Of a stretch of DNA of 64,000 nucleotides, positions 1 to 12,699 are shown one piece after another. Source of the DNA: Kudoa neothunni (taxonomy: Eukaryota; Cnidaria); contig OZ199839.1 in assembly GCA_964304625.1 (NCBI GenBank), forward strand, positions 1,364,001-1,428,000, read 5' to 3'. The position numbers and the translations under genes are program-made. The notes under the pieces are model-generated. The model was given only the letters and a program-made list of their open reading frames with translations, was not told the DNA's origin and ran no database searches. Positions within the stretch are counted from its first letter, which is position 1. Each line of letters starts with the position of its first letter.

Positions 1-108
1 ATGATTTTAACGCCTTGTGGCTCTCGAAACTTTGGGCAACCTTAAAGTTTGTTCCCGATCTGGGCAATTTTGGCAGTTTGGCCACCTCTGGAATAGAAAG
101 ATTTACAT

Positions 109-147
109 ACTGATACTGATACTGATACTGATAATAATAATAATAAA
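109..147. repeat. Compound microsatellite (ACTGAT)n then (AAT)n
   Basis: About four copies of a six-base unit (actgat) run directly into a short aat repeat. It is a simple-sequence tract with no coding content. Confidence 0.9.
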
Positions 148-1002
148 TGAGTAATATAAAATAAGGCAGCCCTCACTTTTGTTATACAGAAAAATGTGGA
201 TCATAAAGTCGATTTTAAAAAAGGGAGAAATAAACATAGATACAATGCTTATTTATGTTCAAATTATGCAAAAATTACAGCATGCGCAAAACTCTTAGAA
301 ATCTACAAACAACAAATAATTTATCTCGATACTAGTCAAAAGCTTTACCAAATTAATCCTACTAATTGTACGATAATAAACAAATTCCAAGTGTTTGCGC
401 ACCAATTAATGGTTGCCATCGCTTGATAATTGCCCATTCATCCTAAGGCAACAAATTTTAAAAACAATCGATGAAAAACTACTAATAGAAAAATTAAATA
501 TTTTGGTCAAGATGATATATTTTTTGGAAGATACATCATTCTGTAATTATAATGTATGTGTGCGCTAATATACGTGAGATTAGGGTAATTACAAAAAGCA
601 AGAGAACGAATTAATTTTTAACAATAGAAATTAACACCCAATCCATTGTTTTAGTTAAATCAAGTAATTCAATACCCACACCTAATCTCTTCCTTGTGTA
701 GCTTTAAAGTATTAAATTGTTTTGTAACTAACATAACACAACAACGACAACAACTCAGAAATAAATAGATCTAGAAAATTATCAATAATGAAAGCTCCAA
801 GAAAGAAACACAGAGATTGTGTAAGATTTTTGAAACTAAGAAATACGAGCCAATAATCTCAGGCTTTATTTATGCAATGACGTGCGCAAGACAAATTAAT
901 TCCCGCGGCTGTCGGATTGTTAAACTGTTAGCTCCACATAGTTAAAAGCTTGATTGACAAGAACACCAAAAATAACACCATACAGCAAAACATAAAAATT
1001 AC
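148..1002. other. AT-rich stretch downstream of importin exon 4
   Basis: No exon that extends the importin-5-like gene could be recognised here on the minus strand, although the last visible exon ends at a clean donor (AAG followed by gtaatt). A short open piece after an acceptor near 921 (first residues PRELICLAHVIA) has the right phase but no clear similarity. The stretch is therefore a long intron, with the gene continuing off the left edge, or the gene is cut here. Confidence 0.5.
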
Positions 1003-1722
1003 CTTAGGGTGAGCTTGGAAATTTTGAAGACTCTTCATCAGAAACTGCACATATCGCGGCATAATTTGTTTCATTTTCTCTCCAAACAACGTAGGGAAAT
1101 ATCTAAATCGAGGATTCCAAATAACAACCTAGCACCATCACCACCAAAAAATCCAGCATACATAACAAGAGTGAGCGCAATTTCATGCATTCGAGGGTCA
1201 TTAGAAGCAACACAGTTGAGAACAAAAGTTACACTTTCCTCCCATGTGTTGGCTCCATCCGAATAAAAAACCTCCATAAGACTAGACATCAGAGAGATGA
1301 GTTTTTTCCGATAGGAAGCATTCTCTTCGCTGACCACCAACTGAGGAATACACTGCTTGGAAAATGCATATGTTTGTTCGGATACCTCGTTTCGGGAGAT
1401 CGAGTTAACAAAAATCATTTTCAGTGTAACACATGCGATATTTTTCAACTATACAAGCCACATTTATCACAATTCACGTGCAGTAATCAACGTGGTAGTA
1501 GTTACGTCAAGAGAGGCTTGAGATGTGAGAACATGTAGCAACAGTTGGGCACGATTTTCCGTGGGAATTGAAGTTAGTTGACTCTAATCGTTTCGAGTTA
1601 AGTAGTTCACAGTCACATCAACCGAATAATACCTCAGCTGTACGCCGAATGTTATTGTCATGATTCATAAGAGATGACAGCACTGTGCAAAATTGTTCAA
1701 AATGTTGAGAGTTGCTGTTCAT
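1003..1722 (-). CDS. IPO5: Importin-5 (karyopherin beta-3) N-terminal exons, partial
   Basis: Nuclear import receptor of the importin-beta/HEAT-repeat class, which carries cargo such as ribosomal proteins through the nuclear pore under RanGTP control (family knowledge). Four minus-strand exons join with matching phases: 1722-1633, 1583-1506, 1448-1162 and 1102-1003, separated by GT..AG introns of 49, 57 and 59 nt. The joined product starts MNSNSQHFEQFCTVL and follows the first ~150 residues of animal IPO5 almost without gaps: RRTAE, then SIPTENRAQLLLHVL, then the RKKLISLMSSLMEVF segment, then YFPTLFGEKMKQ. The start ATG at 1722 is the first in frame. The family is about 1,100 residues long, so roughly 85% is missing. 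It lies beyond the left edge behind a long intron, or has been lost. Confidence 0.85.
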
Positions 1723-4440
1723 TTTGATGAATTTGATATTAGCGTTGAGTTGTATGGAGCGAAGATCCTTGAATTAGTAGCCAATCACAATGGGCAAAAC
1801 GGCTATACAGGTACTATGCTAAGCCGAGTCGTCGTTAATTGATTCCCAATGTTCGGAAGATTACATTTTCACGAGGTAACCGTTGTCGATCACTCACGCC
1901 AACCTCATTGTATATTTAATATACAACAATTTGAATCACTATCATTTATTGCTAATTGACTGAATGAAGTTGGGTTAAAATCCGTTCACACCTACATATA
2001 TAATGATTGGCTGAGATTAAAGGATTAGTAAGTTTGTGTTGTATATCCTGTGTCGATGACGACATCCAATAAGCTGATTTATTACATTAGCTACCAACGT
2101 TAGATTTCATTATTAACAAAACATTTTTGAACATAATTAATGCTGCGCTGATCACATACCACATTTGAGGTAATTTTATTATTGTTGACGTGTGAATTTT
2201 TGCGATTTATTCTATTTCTTTGTGACGTTAACTGTCAATATGACGCACCTTGATTATTATCGCTCATTATATGACGCGATAGTGCGGCGGTGAAATAGTT
2301 TACGATTGCGCGTGCGTACGGTGTCATCTCGTCATGGCGTCCACTGCTTGTTTTTTTTTTCATTGTTCTTTAAAATCTTGGGTTTTTATTGAAAACCTGT
2401 AAACATTGAATAATAACACAAATTTTATTATGTGCGACATTAATATTTATATTTATAATAACGTATCCTACTCAGATTATATCGTGCAGAGTTTAAACAT
2501 TTACGATATTGAATGACGGTATAACAGATTGTTTAACGTGGCACTATTGCACAATTGTTCAATTAACATCGTCGCACATTATTAGAAAATTTAACGTTAT
2601 TTCAAAATATATCTTGAATTATGAATTAATTCATTCATTCATTGTGAGTATATTGATCTACACTAGATATTATGTTTTAATGAGTGTTCGCAACAATAAA
2701 TTACAATAATACGACGATAAATTTAAATTTAATATCTGTAGACGTATTTGAAGACTCGGAAGATGATTAAAAACTTTAATAGCTATGATTCTACTTTTTG
2801 CTGTACTTAAGACTAGCGTTTTTCTCGACCTTGGGTTTTTTCTAAAATCCCGCTGGCAGCCCTGCTTCTCATATAAGATGATCTGTCGTCGTCTATCCTT
2901 GTGATCTCTTTAATTATTATTCGCCCGCGAAATTACCGACAAATCGGAATAATCTATACGTATTAAAAATCTATTTATTCGTCTAATTTTATCTTAAATT
3001 TTTTGATTTTATATGAATATTGAATATAAATTGAAAATGTAAACGCAAATCAAACATAATAGATAGGATATTGCATTGTAGACCTATGATCTCGTGTTTA
3101 TGATATTTTAAAGTTAAAGCTTTTAATATTAAAGCTTTTATATTAATTTTTATGTTTTTGTATTCTTTTTTTTAGCAGTTGTGAGGCTTTTCGCTATTAT
3201 ATTGGTACTGGTAAGAAAATACAAAAGATAGTTATAGCCATATATTTTTGTAAGTTCTGTTTCGTGTTTGCTTCTATGAATTTATCTACGAGTAAAGGAG
3301 CACTATGAATCATTTTATTTAAGTATTTTTCCACGGATTATATCTAATCTTCTTAATAAACCATTTATTATAATTACAGTAAGGAACCAATTTCACGTAA
3401 CCCTCTCGGGATCAAGAAAAATGTCCGCAAAATCGGCCACGTCCAATTTCACATACTTGTGTGCGCGATTATTTCAGAAAAAATTGACATTTAATGATTA
3501 AGTTGCGTTTAAAAGACCAATTAACTATGTATTAATTTAAACAAATAATAATTAAGACTCGAGAAATGTACTAACAATAAAAAACTTTTTTCAACAATCT
3601 ATGAAATACTCCCATTGTTTCTATTGGTAGAATAAGACGGATTCGTCTACATCTACAATGTGAATAAAATTTTTAGAGTGTATTTTAAAAAATATCCTGA
3701 TTTTATTGGTCCACTCTGAAATAGTGTAGCATCAGCAGATTAGCTAATAAAATTTGATTTTTTAATGTTGGACCTTTTTTAAAACAACGAAATCCTCAAC
3801 GAATTAAACACCAAGATAAACCTTTTTCTTTGACTAATTGATTTCTCTTGATGATTATCGTGACGACATTTACTACAATCTTTTTTTTTCGTGCCCACTC
3901 AATCCACTCATATTCATCTTCATCAACAGAATGAAACTTCCCGACGTGCAAATAATTTCTATTTTTAGATTCTATAAACATTTGGAAGTTTTTATTGTGT
4001 TATTTTTCAACTCTAGGATGTCATTAGGAGTCGAGATAATAGATATTTTAAAACGTGATACAGTGGCAATCTTTTGGTTATTAGATTCGAGAATTTTATA
4101 ATAATAAGTAATATTGTACTTATTGGAAAAAGGTATCGTTATGGAGTTTTTCGGAATTAAATATTGATTTAATTTAATAACAAACAAGAAGTATCTGAAA
4201 AAAGAGAATGAAATTGGTCGATCACGTGACTTTTAGTTACTTTATTTAACAGCTTTTTGAAATAATTTTTATACAAATTTTGATTGAAATATAAGAAACA
4301 TATTATATAAACAATGATCAATCAATATTCTAACTATATAGGTTTTTTAAAAGTGCGTGAAAGTCGTTACCGCACAATGATAATATTGAAAAACTCAGCT
4401 GAATCGTTGGATTTACAATAACACAAATAATTAGTTACAG
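1723..4440. other. Intergenic, no gene recognised; repeat fragments
   Basis: Short open frames here (for example 2509-2709 plus and 3796-3981 minus) resemble nothing and lack partner exons. Near 3381 a sequence beginning CAGTAAGGAACCAATTTC, followed by acgtaaccctctcggga, resembles the ends of the dispersed TIR family seen at 30819, 39821 and 46569, so at least one decayed element sits here. The part around 2280-2340 is locally GC-richer (cgtgcgtacggtg) but shows no coding pattern. Confidence 0.6.
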
Positions 4441-4454
4441 CTGTAACAAAGAAC

Positions 4455-6780
4455 CGAATAATGTTGTTCGCACGCGTTTTCCCCGCATTTAGAGCGGACA
4501 GTCTTTGTTTTTTACGTGTTTCGAGTATAGGCAAAAATGGCATCTATTCTTGTTACCCCCTATCACACTTCGACGGTGTTCCAAGTAGAACATCAATTTT
4601 TTTGTTAATATACTTTTCAAAAATCTCATCATTCAAATTTTGTAAATATCGACGTCTTGTTCGGTTGTTGTATTTTTGTTGAAATTCATTATATTTATCT
4701 AAGTACACAATCATTGAGTTGTAGCCAGCAATGTCAAGGATATTGTAAAATATTGTGAGTGGCCATCTGAGAGTTCACCTTCTTACATTTCCAAATCTTC
4801 TGGGTTTCCTGTAATCATTTAGATTGCACCATAAATGGAAAACATAATGCACAACTAATCGTTACACGAGGACGACAAAAGGTTAATCTGTTCCTGTTTT
4901 TAATCATTATTTTTGACAAATATTTACAAACGCCCATAATTTGATTCATTATAAGATTTAATAATATAACTAAAATTACATAACACAGGAAAAAAAGAAA
5001 TAATTCTTTCTTTAAAGTACACGGAAAGAAATAACTAAAAATTCTAATTTCTCATTTTATTTTAATTTTTTTAAATCAACATGGTAATATTCAGATTGGC
5101 TTATGTAGCAGATATTTTTTATTTTAGAGTTTGAATTCGTTTTGACATATTAATTGTTTAATTATTCAACAGAGTCCATTGGACACTGTTGTGCATAAGA
5201 GGTTGTTTTTTATTTACACAAAAATAAAAAATCATAAACAAGTTACTAGATGATATAAATGAAAAAAAACTATAATAAACAAATTTGTGAGCAGCTGGGC
5301 AGATTTATATATTTCTGACTATGTTGAGAATGCTGCAATTTGTGAGATAATCATGAACAGGGTCTATTGGACCCTGGGCGTACGTACAAGTGTTACGTGT
5401 GCATTATTCAAACACAGTTTAAAAATATAACAAGATAACATTTTATTTGCTAACTCTACAGCAAATTAGTGAAGGAGATATTGCCTCTTGCTTCTGTCGT
5501 TCTTTCTCCATTCGGGATATCTTTCTTTCCATACAATGTATGGCTTCAATCAACTATGTGTATCATCTCCATGAAAATTTTCAGTGACTATGTACGAGAT
5601 AGTCTAGCACGTGGACAAAACTAAATCATTTTGTCAACATTTTTCACTCCTCTTTTGTTTTATTATAATAAAGTATAATCATTGGACGTTTTCTTGGACC
5701 AGTTTCTATTGACGAACCATCGTGCAAAGTTAATAGAAGAACGACAGTATAGTTTTTTTTGGGACATACGAAACTAATTTTAGGTTACCACAGAAACCAA
5801 AAATGGAAGACTAGACTTTCGCTGTGAAGATTTTAAAAATTCCTTGAGAATATCAAGTTTATTGGATCGAATAATTCCTTTTGAGGTGATATTATTCTCT
5901 AGTAAATTTTTACGAGAGGGACAGATGTGAAAACATTGTTAATAGTAACATCTCAGCCGGTTCTATAGACAGATGAAAAAAAGTTGTGTGACCACTCTTT
6001 GATCTTAACTTATTTGCCATGTTCCATTTATTTTTCCAGTATAAGGCTGAATATTTGTCATATCTAAAGTTTTCAGATTCAGTGGCTACCTAAAATTTTA
6101 TTCCGTAACGACCAGGTTAGCTTTTCATGTATACTCGAAAAGAACACCTATCTTTAAACAGACGAATCGTTCATCAACAGTAATACGAGTCCCCTGGAAA
6201 ATAGTATTTAAGACAGTTTTCATTGAAAGGTTGGAATATCTTTCGAATGGACTCAAATTTACCGTTTTATTTTTTGAATGTTCAAATCTCGTGAGTTTAT
6301 AATCAAAGTTATTTTTTTATATGATGGAGTTGGTTTTTCGACAACGCAGAGGAAAAAGAAATCGTTTAAAAAGTAGGTTTGTATCCTATATTTTTGAAAG
6401 AGACAGCGCCCGACCATCACAATGTACTGCAATAATTAAAATACTTACGTCTCCTCCTCATATGTGATATATAGGATTTTCCATTTATGCTCGGCATTTT
6501 TGCAGCTAATCTCAACACCTTTGCGATTTAAATTTAGCGTATTCGTGTTTAGTCTATAAATTTGTGTAAATGTGTGGAAATCATGAACCAGAGAAAAAAA
6601 CAAAAATATATTATATTTATTCCACTAACACCAATAAAATTATTATTCCAGAATAACTTCACCTCTAGAAGACCTGGTGATATAACCCAACATTTCGCGA
6701 TAGAAACTGTCACGATGTTGGGATGTGATTTCTTGAAAACACTCTCTTATATCGCATTTTTCAACTCGCTTTAGTTTTGA
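4455..6780 (-). pseudogene. Decayed piggyBac-type transposase (PGBD4-like)
   Basis: Reading the minus strand and allowing frameshifts gives, in order, piggyBac landmarks. GTRITVDERFVCLK near 6190 carries the first catalytic Asp region. KLVSYVPKK near 5790 follows, then RPMIILYYNKTKGGVK and NVDKM near 5690-5625. Last come RWPLTIFYNILDIAGYNS near 4765 and RRRYLQNLNDEIFEKYI near 4640. In intact piggyBac proteins the NVDKM block and the RWP block are only a dozen residues apart. Here about 0.8 kb separates them, so something has been inserted between roughly 4810 and 5570. Stops and frame changes show the copy is dead. Confident TTAA-flanked termini were not found. Confidence 0.8.
4810..5570. mobile_element. 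Probable insertion splitting the piggyBac remnant
   Basis: The block separates two piggyBac motifs that are adjacent in the family. Inside it are two short palindrome-like units, CAGAGTCCATTGGACACTG near 5171 and CAGGGTCTATTGGACCCTG near 5359, about 190 bp apart, which look like termini or internal repeats of a small non-autonomous element. Exact ends and target duplication could not be fixed by eye. Confidence 0.45.
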
Positions 6781-7029
6781 CATTGCCAGCGGTTAACTAC
6801 ATTTTTCCAAACAGAGAAAACACATTCTTAATTGGATTCAGGAATGAACTACACGGAGGTGAATATCTTATCGTGAATATTTTTTAAAGGATTAATTCTT
6901 CTAGTCTCTTATAATGATGTATTTTCGCATATTCCATAACGAAAACAGGTTTATCAATACCACTTGATACACAGTTGGATGTTAGGATGTCAGTTCCTGT
7001 AGACGAATTTTAAAATCCTCACCTGAAAC

Positions 7030-8150
7030 CGCTCGCTCGTGAATCTTACTATATATGATATCTTTTTTATTGATTTCAGCAACTATAGATATGTCTCTAC
7101 TTCCATATTGCTGATCAGACATTATTACAGCAATTTCATTACATTCTGGGGCGTTGAATCTTCGTCAATGTTCTCCATCAGGACGTTTATCTGCATTAAT
7201 ACATATACAAAAATCAGCAGTAGGTTGAATTTCCAGGGCAAATTTTAATCTATCAACGTAGCTGTTATATAAATGCAGAACAGTTTGAATTTCAATGATA
7301 ATTTGTGGATTTAGTCCAGAATATATTCTTAACCTACTCTGTGCTTGCTCATTAAAATCTTCGATAAAATATAACTGTAAGAATTGGGGATGTTTATTCT
7401 GAGGGGAAACAAAGATCCAATTCTGTGATAAATTTGGTCCTAAACTTTAAAGGTTGGCATAAACCCGTCTCCATTGATAATACTTGCTTCCAATGACGTC
7501 ATCTGAAAAGCGCCATTGTACTTTCTAATGTCTTTGAGGAAAGTTAGGCAGTAGCATTTTTCCACCAGAGCAGCACATACCTGCTATTTCTTTTGGCCAT
7601 TTTTTTGCTTTACGTATGGCACAAACAATATTCCTTTTTACGATCGTCACATTCTTGTCGCTTGTATAGTTGAATGTTGGATTGTATTCCAGATTAGCGT
7701 TGTGCCAGGTTAGATTAATGCTTGAAATATATTGTTCAATTGTATCATCCATATGGTGTACTTGTATTTGTTGCTCGTGGAGATTTTCCGATCTCATTTG
7801 GCGTTTAAGTGCCCTATCTCTTGATTCGACTGCTAACCCATTTTGTCTTTATAAACTGGTTTCATTCGATCTAAGGCGCAAATTTCTTAGCCTGTTTCGT
7901 TCTCTTCTTTGTTGAATTTGTTCTTCTGATTGTTGAGAAAATCGAATACGTTGACACAACGCATTTTTTTCTCTTCTTAGCAGTAATTGCTGCCTGGTTT
8001 GTTGGGAAAGTCGGACGTTTTGGCAAAAAGCATCTCGTTCTCTTATTTGCGTTGTTTCCTCTTCTGTTAATTGCAGACGTCGACTTCGCTAACGTGACAC
8101 ATTTTCTTCTCTTATACATTGCCTTTGCTCCTCCGTTTGTTGAGAACGCC
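7030..8150 (-). pseudogene. Helitron transposase fragment (N-terminal and Helitron-like-N region)
   Basis: Minus-strand reading gives a Gln/Arg-rich lead-in (8119-7900), then HMDDTIEQYISSINLTWHNA, then AKKWPKEIAGMCCSGGKMLL (frame 7797-7525). After a frame change come FQMTSLEA, NGDGFMPTF, PQNKHPQFLQLYFIED, CINADKRPDGEH and RRFNAPECNEIAVIM. This order (zinc-binding CCSxGK segment, FMPTFKV-type motif, ADKRPxGEHxRRFNAP) is diagnostic for the region upstream of the Rep domain in Helitrons. The HUH Rep and helicase parts are not present in the window and the frame is broken. It lies end to end with the piggyBac remnant in the same orientation. Confidence 0.85.
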
Positions 8151-8182
8151 TAACCCGTTGACTTACCATACTTACCGTATAT

Positions 8183-11100
8183 CAGAGCTTCCCTATTCGT
8201 TTTGGGTTTGACGCCCCCTGCAACTGTATCGGCAATTTCCACGTCACTAATTTTAAGACTAGTTGAAATTCGGATTATAAATGATTAACGCGCACATATT
8301 TCCTTTAACCTCGATACATTTGTAGGCAATAGCACGAATATACATTTTTTAACTATTTAATGCGAAAAAAATACAATTGTAATTAATCAATTAAAAATTT
8401 AGTTATATTTTTGACTTTTTGTTTTTTGTTGGCAATTAAAACATCGAAACGAGGACTTTTGTTGTATAGTGCTATTCGTAAGTCATTTTCTAGTTTTAAC
8501 GTGCTTCTACACTTGTTTTTTATGTATAAAGGGGAGGAAAACCCCGATTCACATAACCACGTATTGGCAAATGGAATTAAAACCTTCAGCGCTTTTTTCG
8601 CTAAATTGGGATAACTTTAAGGGCGTGACACCAGAAGTGCTCAAGTAAACTTGGCTCAAACAGCAGTTTCATTGATTGGCACGATCTCAATTTGATCAAA
8701 TTTTATTTTTCGTCATTATTGTCCTCCATTTTTTCCATGCTGAATGCGAATGGATTGGCAACCCGGCTATCAGATTCCTTTAAATTGCCAGTAGAAAAAT
8801 AGCCGTCAACAAAATCTTTCAATTCTTCCAAATGACCTTTTATTTCAATTTGAGAAATTTCGGAATTCACATTTTCATTTTTAATATTTTCCTCCAACAA
8901 TCCATAAGGTTAGCTTTTCGCGAAATGCTCGTAACTTGTCAGAAGCACTTTAATATTTATATCTTTCCTTGAAGCGAATAATTTAATTCGTTCAAATGTT
9001 GAAAGATATCCGTGAGACATGCCAGCATTATTGAGAAATTTTGGAACTTGAAAACATTAGCAAGATCCGACTTTGATCCAATAAAAAATGCTCGATTTCA
9101 TATTTTAAGTCAAAAAACCGACTTAAAACACGTCCTCGAGGCAACCATCTTACTTCTGTGTGCTAGATAAGAACAAAAGCTTCATCGTTAATTTCATTGC
9201 AAAACGCTTTAAAAAGTCTGTGATTTAAAGCTCTTTTGCGTATGACATTTATTATTTTGAAACAATAATCCATTGTTGGTTTTAGATCAATCGGCAAAGT
9301 TTTTGATATCATAGCTTGGCGATGCAAAATACAATGAGTGATTATCACTTCCGGAATATGACATTTTATATGAGTAACAACCCCCGATTTATTTCCTAAC
9401 ATGATGGATGCCCCATCGATACAAATAGATCCAATAGTTGTGATTGGAATTCCGTTGGCGTCAAAAAGGTCTTTAACTATTTCGAAAATAATTACTGCAG
9501 TTGTTGTTGAATTCAACGCCTTTCAAAATATAAAGTCTTCCTCAATAGAAGTAGACTTCGCATATCTTACGAAAGCGATGAGCTGACTACAATTATCTAC
9601 ATCCGTTGACTCATCCAACTGAAGTGAAATTTGCATTGGAGATGCTTTGATATCCGAAATTATTTGACCAAGAATATCAGCACTTGTCTCATCAATCTCA
9701 TTTCGGATAACATTGTTGTATAATGGTATTCCTTTGAGTTTTTGTGCTGCTTCAAAATTGCATAGTTTTATCAACGTCTCTGCAATATTGTGGGGGTTTT
9801 TCGCTTTTGCTACTTCACAAGCTATTTTGAATGAAACGAGAATCAAGGATTTATCTAGGAAAATGAACCCTAATTTGGAAGTATTCCCTTTAAGTCATAG
9901 CGCGCTTTTTTCACTTTTAATAACTGGATATCGTTTCTTATATATGTTTTACCACCATGTTTGTTCTCAAAATGTTAAAGCAACTTTGATGACTTAAAGT
10001 GAAATTTGAATAAACGACATTACAAAGAACGCACAGTGGTTTTTCAACATCATTGTCGAGTTTTTTAGTAAAACCGTATTTGGCGTATCCATCCTTCCAT
10101 CTCCTAACTTTTTGGTGGCGTTTCATATCGAAATAAACGTTAGGATTAAAAATGGGTAGGGATAGAATTAGTATTTATCCTTCATTTGAAAATATGTTTA
10201 CATTAAATATTTTCTTCTTGAATCGGTTACCTCATCTACGATTTAAAGAAGTGTACAAATTATCAAAAGTTAGTTCACAATCTATTACAATTTAATTAAC
10301 ATTGATAACTCCATTAGTTATTTTGGGTTTTATTGTGGGATTTGTTTGTTATTTGTTTATTTGTGGGTGACAATATTCAGCTAACGAGACTTCAGTAGTA
10401 AATTTTTCATATCATTGAATTTTACACAAAAGCATGCAAATCTTGCAAGATTTGGGAATTTTATTCTCTAATTGACAGTTTAATGATGAAGATTGTGGCA
10501 TCTAAAGAACATCTTCATTAATCAAACTTTTCTTTTTTTCATATTAGTTTTTTAAAGAAAGAAATTATGGACTCTAAATTAGCACCACAAAAGTCACTTC
10601 TAAATTTATAGATTGTAACAAAAAGGGATTTGGAGCACGTGTTATCTCCATTATGTTCGTTCTTACTTCGAAGTTTTGTTTCTTTTTCTTACGATCCAAT
10701 TTATTTATGTTGAATGTTCTAGTATAATTTTTTTGATTAGTCACATGCTTAAATGAACTATCAGAACTCATAATTTGAAAATATCCCATATTATGAAGAA
10801 AATGCCTTTTTTAATATTCATATTTAATTAAATATCGTTTGTAAGTTGTTTTATTAAGTATAAACATTGTTTTAGTCTATAAATATTTTTGGGGTGTTTT
10901 GTTCAAACATAAAAAAATTACACATATTTTTCCTAACAAATTTGTACAATTATTTTTTAAAAATTATGTGATTAACTATTTTTATGCCTATTAATTTTAT
11001 GCATGTTGGGAACAAAATGAAACTACATTTTCTGAACTTTTTAGATTTGATTTTGTGGGTAATAATTCCAAAATAAACAAAAATGCTATACATTGTACTT

Positions 11101-11889
11101 ATTGGTATTACGTGTATATAAACAATATATTTTTAATTGTTTTATTGCGTTAGTTTTTATCATGAATTGAATTGGGGTTAATTTCTCTATTCACCCGAAA
11201 TTTCAAAAAAATTATTTTGGGTTAAAATGTATAATGTTACACAAGTACCTCAATCACCATAAGTTTAAAAACTTGTTAATTCTACCACAGTATTCTTAAT
11301 ATTATTTGATAAGATTTTGTTTAAATTACAAAAATAAAAACCTTTTAAGATCACAATGAATAATTAATTTAAGAATGTATCATCAACCCAATATTAACGA
11401 TTTCAAAATATGGTATCTCAACATATAAATAAAATAATTTAAACTGAATTTAATATTGTTGTAATACGATTTTTTATTTTACTAGTAAATAAACATTAAT
11501 CAAAAAATGGTTAACGCAGCGTGATTAAGAGAGATGTGGTCGACACATTTTGACTGTCATAATTAAGATTAGAGCCCAACCGACTTACTTCGATCTGACA
11601 TAATGTATATGTTGGGATATTGATTTTAATTGCTTAATTTTAGATTTTAAGAAATTTTTTAATTTATAAAATTATTGGCGAAAATTGGGTGTTATGTTTC
11701 GTTCACATAAAGATTCTTTTTACGTAGCATCTTCTTTAACATTTCTGATACCAAACATTTCATTACTTTAATATTTTGTAATTATAATCGCTTAAATGAT
11801 CTAGGTACATCGAAACTCGTTATCCGCACCCCATAGAATCGTTTCTCGCACCCTCTAGGGGTGCCGGCACCTCCAATAGGGAAGCCCTG
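8183..11889 (-). mobile_element. hAT transposon, 3.7 kb, with decayed transposase
   Basis: The left end reads CAGAGCTTCCCTATTCG. The reverse complement of the right end reads CAGGGCTTCCCTATTGG, so 15 of 17 bases match as terminal inverted repeats. Adjacent 8-mers are CCGTATAT on the left and ATATATAT on the right, a partial match blurred by an (AT)n tract; both have TA in the middle as in Buster-group hATs. The element holds the transposase remnant at 8400-10126 and about 1.7 kb of AT-rich non-coding DNA. Confidence 0.7.
8400..10126 (-). pseudogene. hAT transposase (GTF2IRD2/ZBED/ZMYM6-like), broken
   Basis: Pieces in order on the minus strand: MKRHQKVRRWKDGYAKYGF with KPLCVLCNVVYSN and later histidines (10126-9938, BED-type zinc finger start). 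Next ILVSFKIACEVAKAKNPHN and SLQLDESTDVDNCSQL (9846-9523), which hold the conserved DEST motif. Then GSICIDGASIMLGNKSGV and THCILHRQ (9516-9163), then VANPFAFSMEK (8900-8703). A C-terminal piece near 8600-8420 reads CESGF, then LKLENDLRIALYN. This is the usual order for the hAT family common in animal genomes. Stops and frame changes separate the pieces, so it is inactive. Confidence 0.88.
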
Positions 11890-11912
11890 ATATATATATA
11901 TATATATATATA
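11890..11912. repeat. (AT)n microsatellite
   Basis: Twenty-three bases of alternating at/ta directly abut the right end of the hAT element. This is probably a target site or duplication expanded into a microsatellite. Confidence 0.9.
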
Positions 11913-12697
11913 GTTAGACTAGCGCAAAAGCCCCGCTTTACGGGGTCTTCCTTGTCCGGCCAAGCAGATTAAAGCCTTGAGTAGGCCAAGGGCATTTTAT
12001 GTTCTAGGTAAATTATAATTATTTTATCGTTCTCTTAACGACAATGGTGACCGAAATAAACAGCAATAACACGACCATCTTCATTTTCTTCTTTATTGGA
12101 TTTTATTTTCATTTGAAATCATAAGTTCTTACATCTCGTGTGGCGTTTTAATCGTTTTAACCAACCCTTCGATGAATTAACTAATCTAAAAATTTGTTTA
12201 CATTGTTACATTTAATTACAATGCGATAAAATCATTTTATGTTTATTTAAAAAATATTAAAACTTCTTACCTTTAATTAAACATGCAAAGTAAATAATTT
12301 ATTCACGTGTATTAATCTTACGTTAAAAGAACAAATCTACGTTTACAACGAGCCCCCGCCTTCGCACGAACAAATGTTGTAAATCGTCTTAAGTACGTTC
12401 AAACGTAGAAAAGAACAAACTTTCAAAGTTTCAGCTGTATTGATACATGCAGTAAATTAGAATTATCTACGCATATCACTGAAACCATTAGGAAATCACG
12501 TACTGTGGTAATCTTATTATTGTCAGCTCTAGTCTGTTTACAAAAAGTTTACACTACAAATTCACCACTTTTTAAGAAAGAAGACAACCCCGTTATATTT
12601 TTTTAGTTAATTTTATAATTTTTAAAGTACAGAAATAATCTCAAATATTAATTAAAGTCTCTGTATGAGGAGAAGATTAGTGCACACACACGGATAC
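11913..12697. other. Intergenic, nothing recognised
   Basis: AT-rich DNA between the hAT and Tigger elements with no open frame of note and no repeat ends that I could pair. A locally GC-richer patch (11930-12000) shows no coding pattern. Confidence 0.6.
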
Positions 12698-12699
12698 TA

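Noticed and set aside
1009-1538. Plus-strand open frames over the importin exons
   Set aside because: They are shadows; the minus strand gives a gap-free importin-5 match with splice sites in phase.
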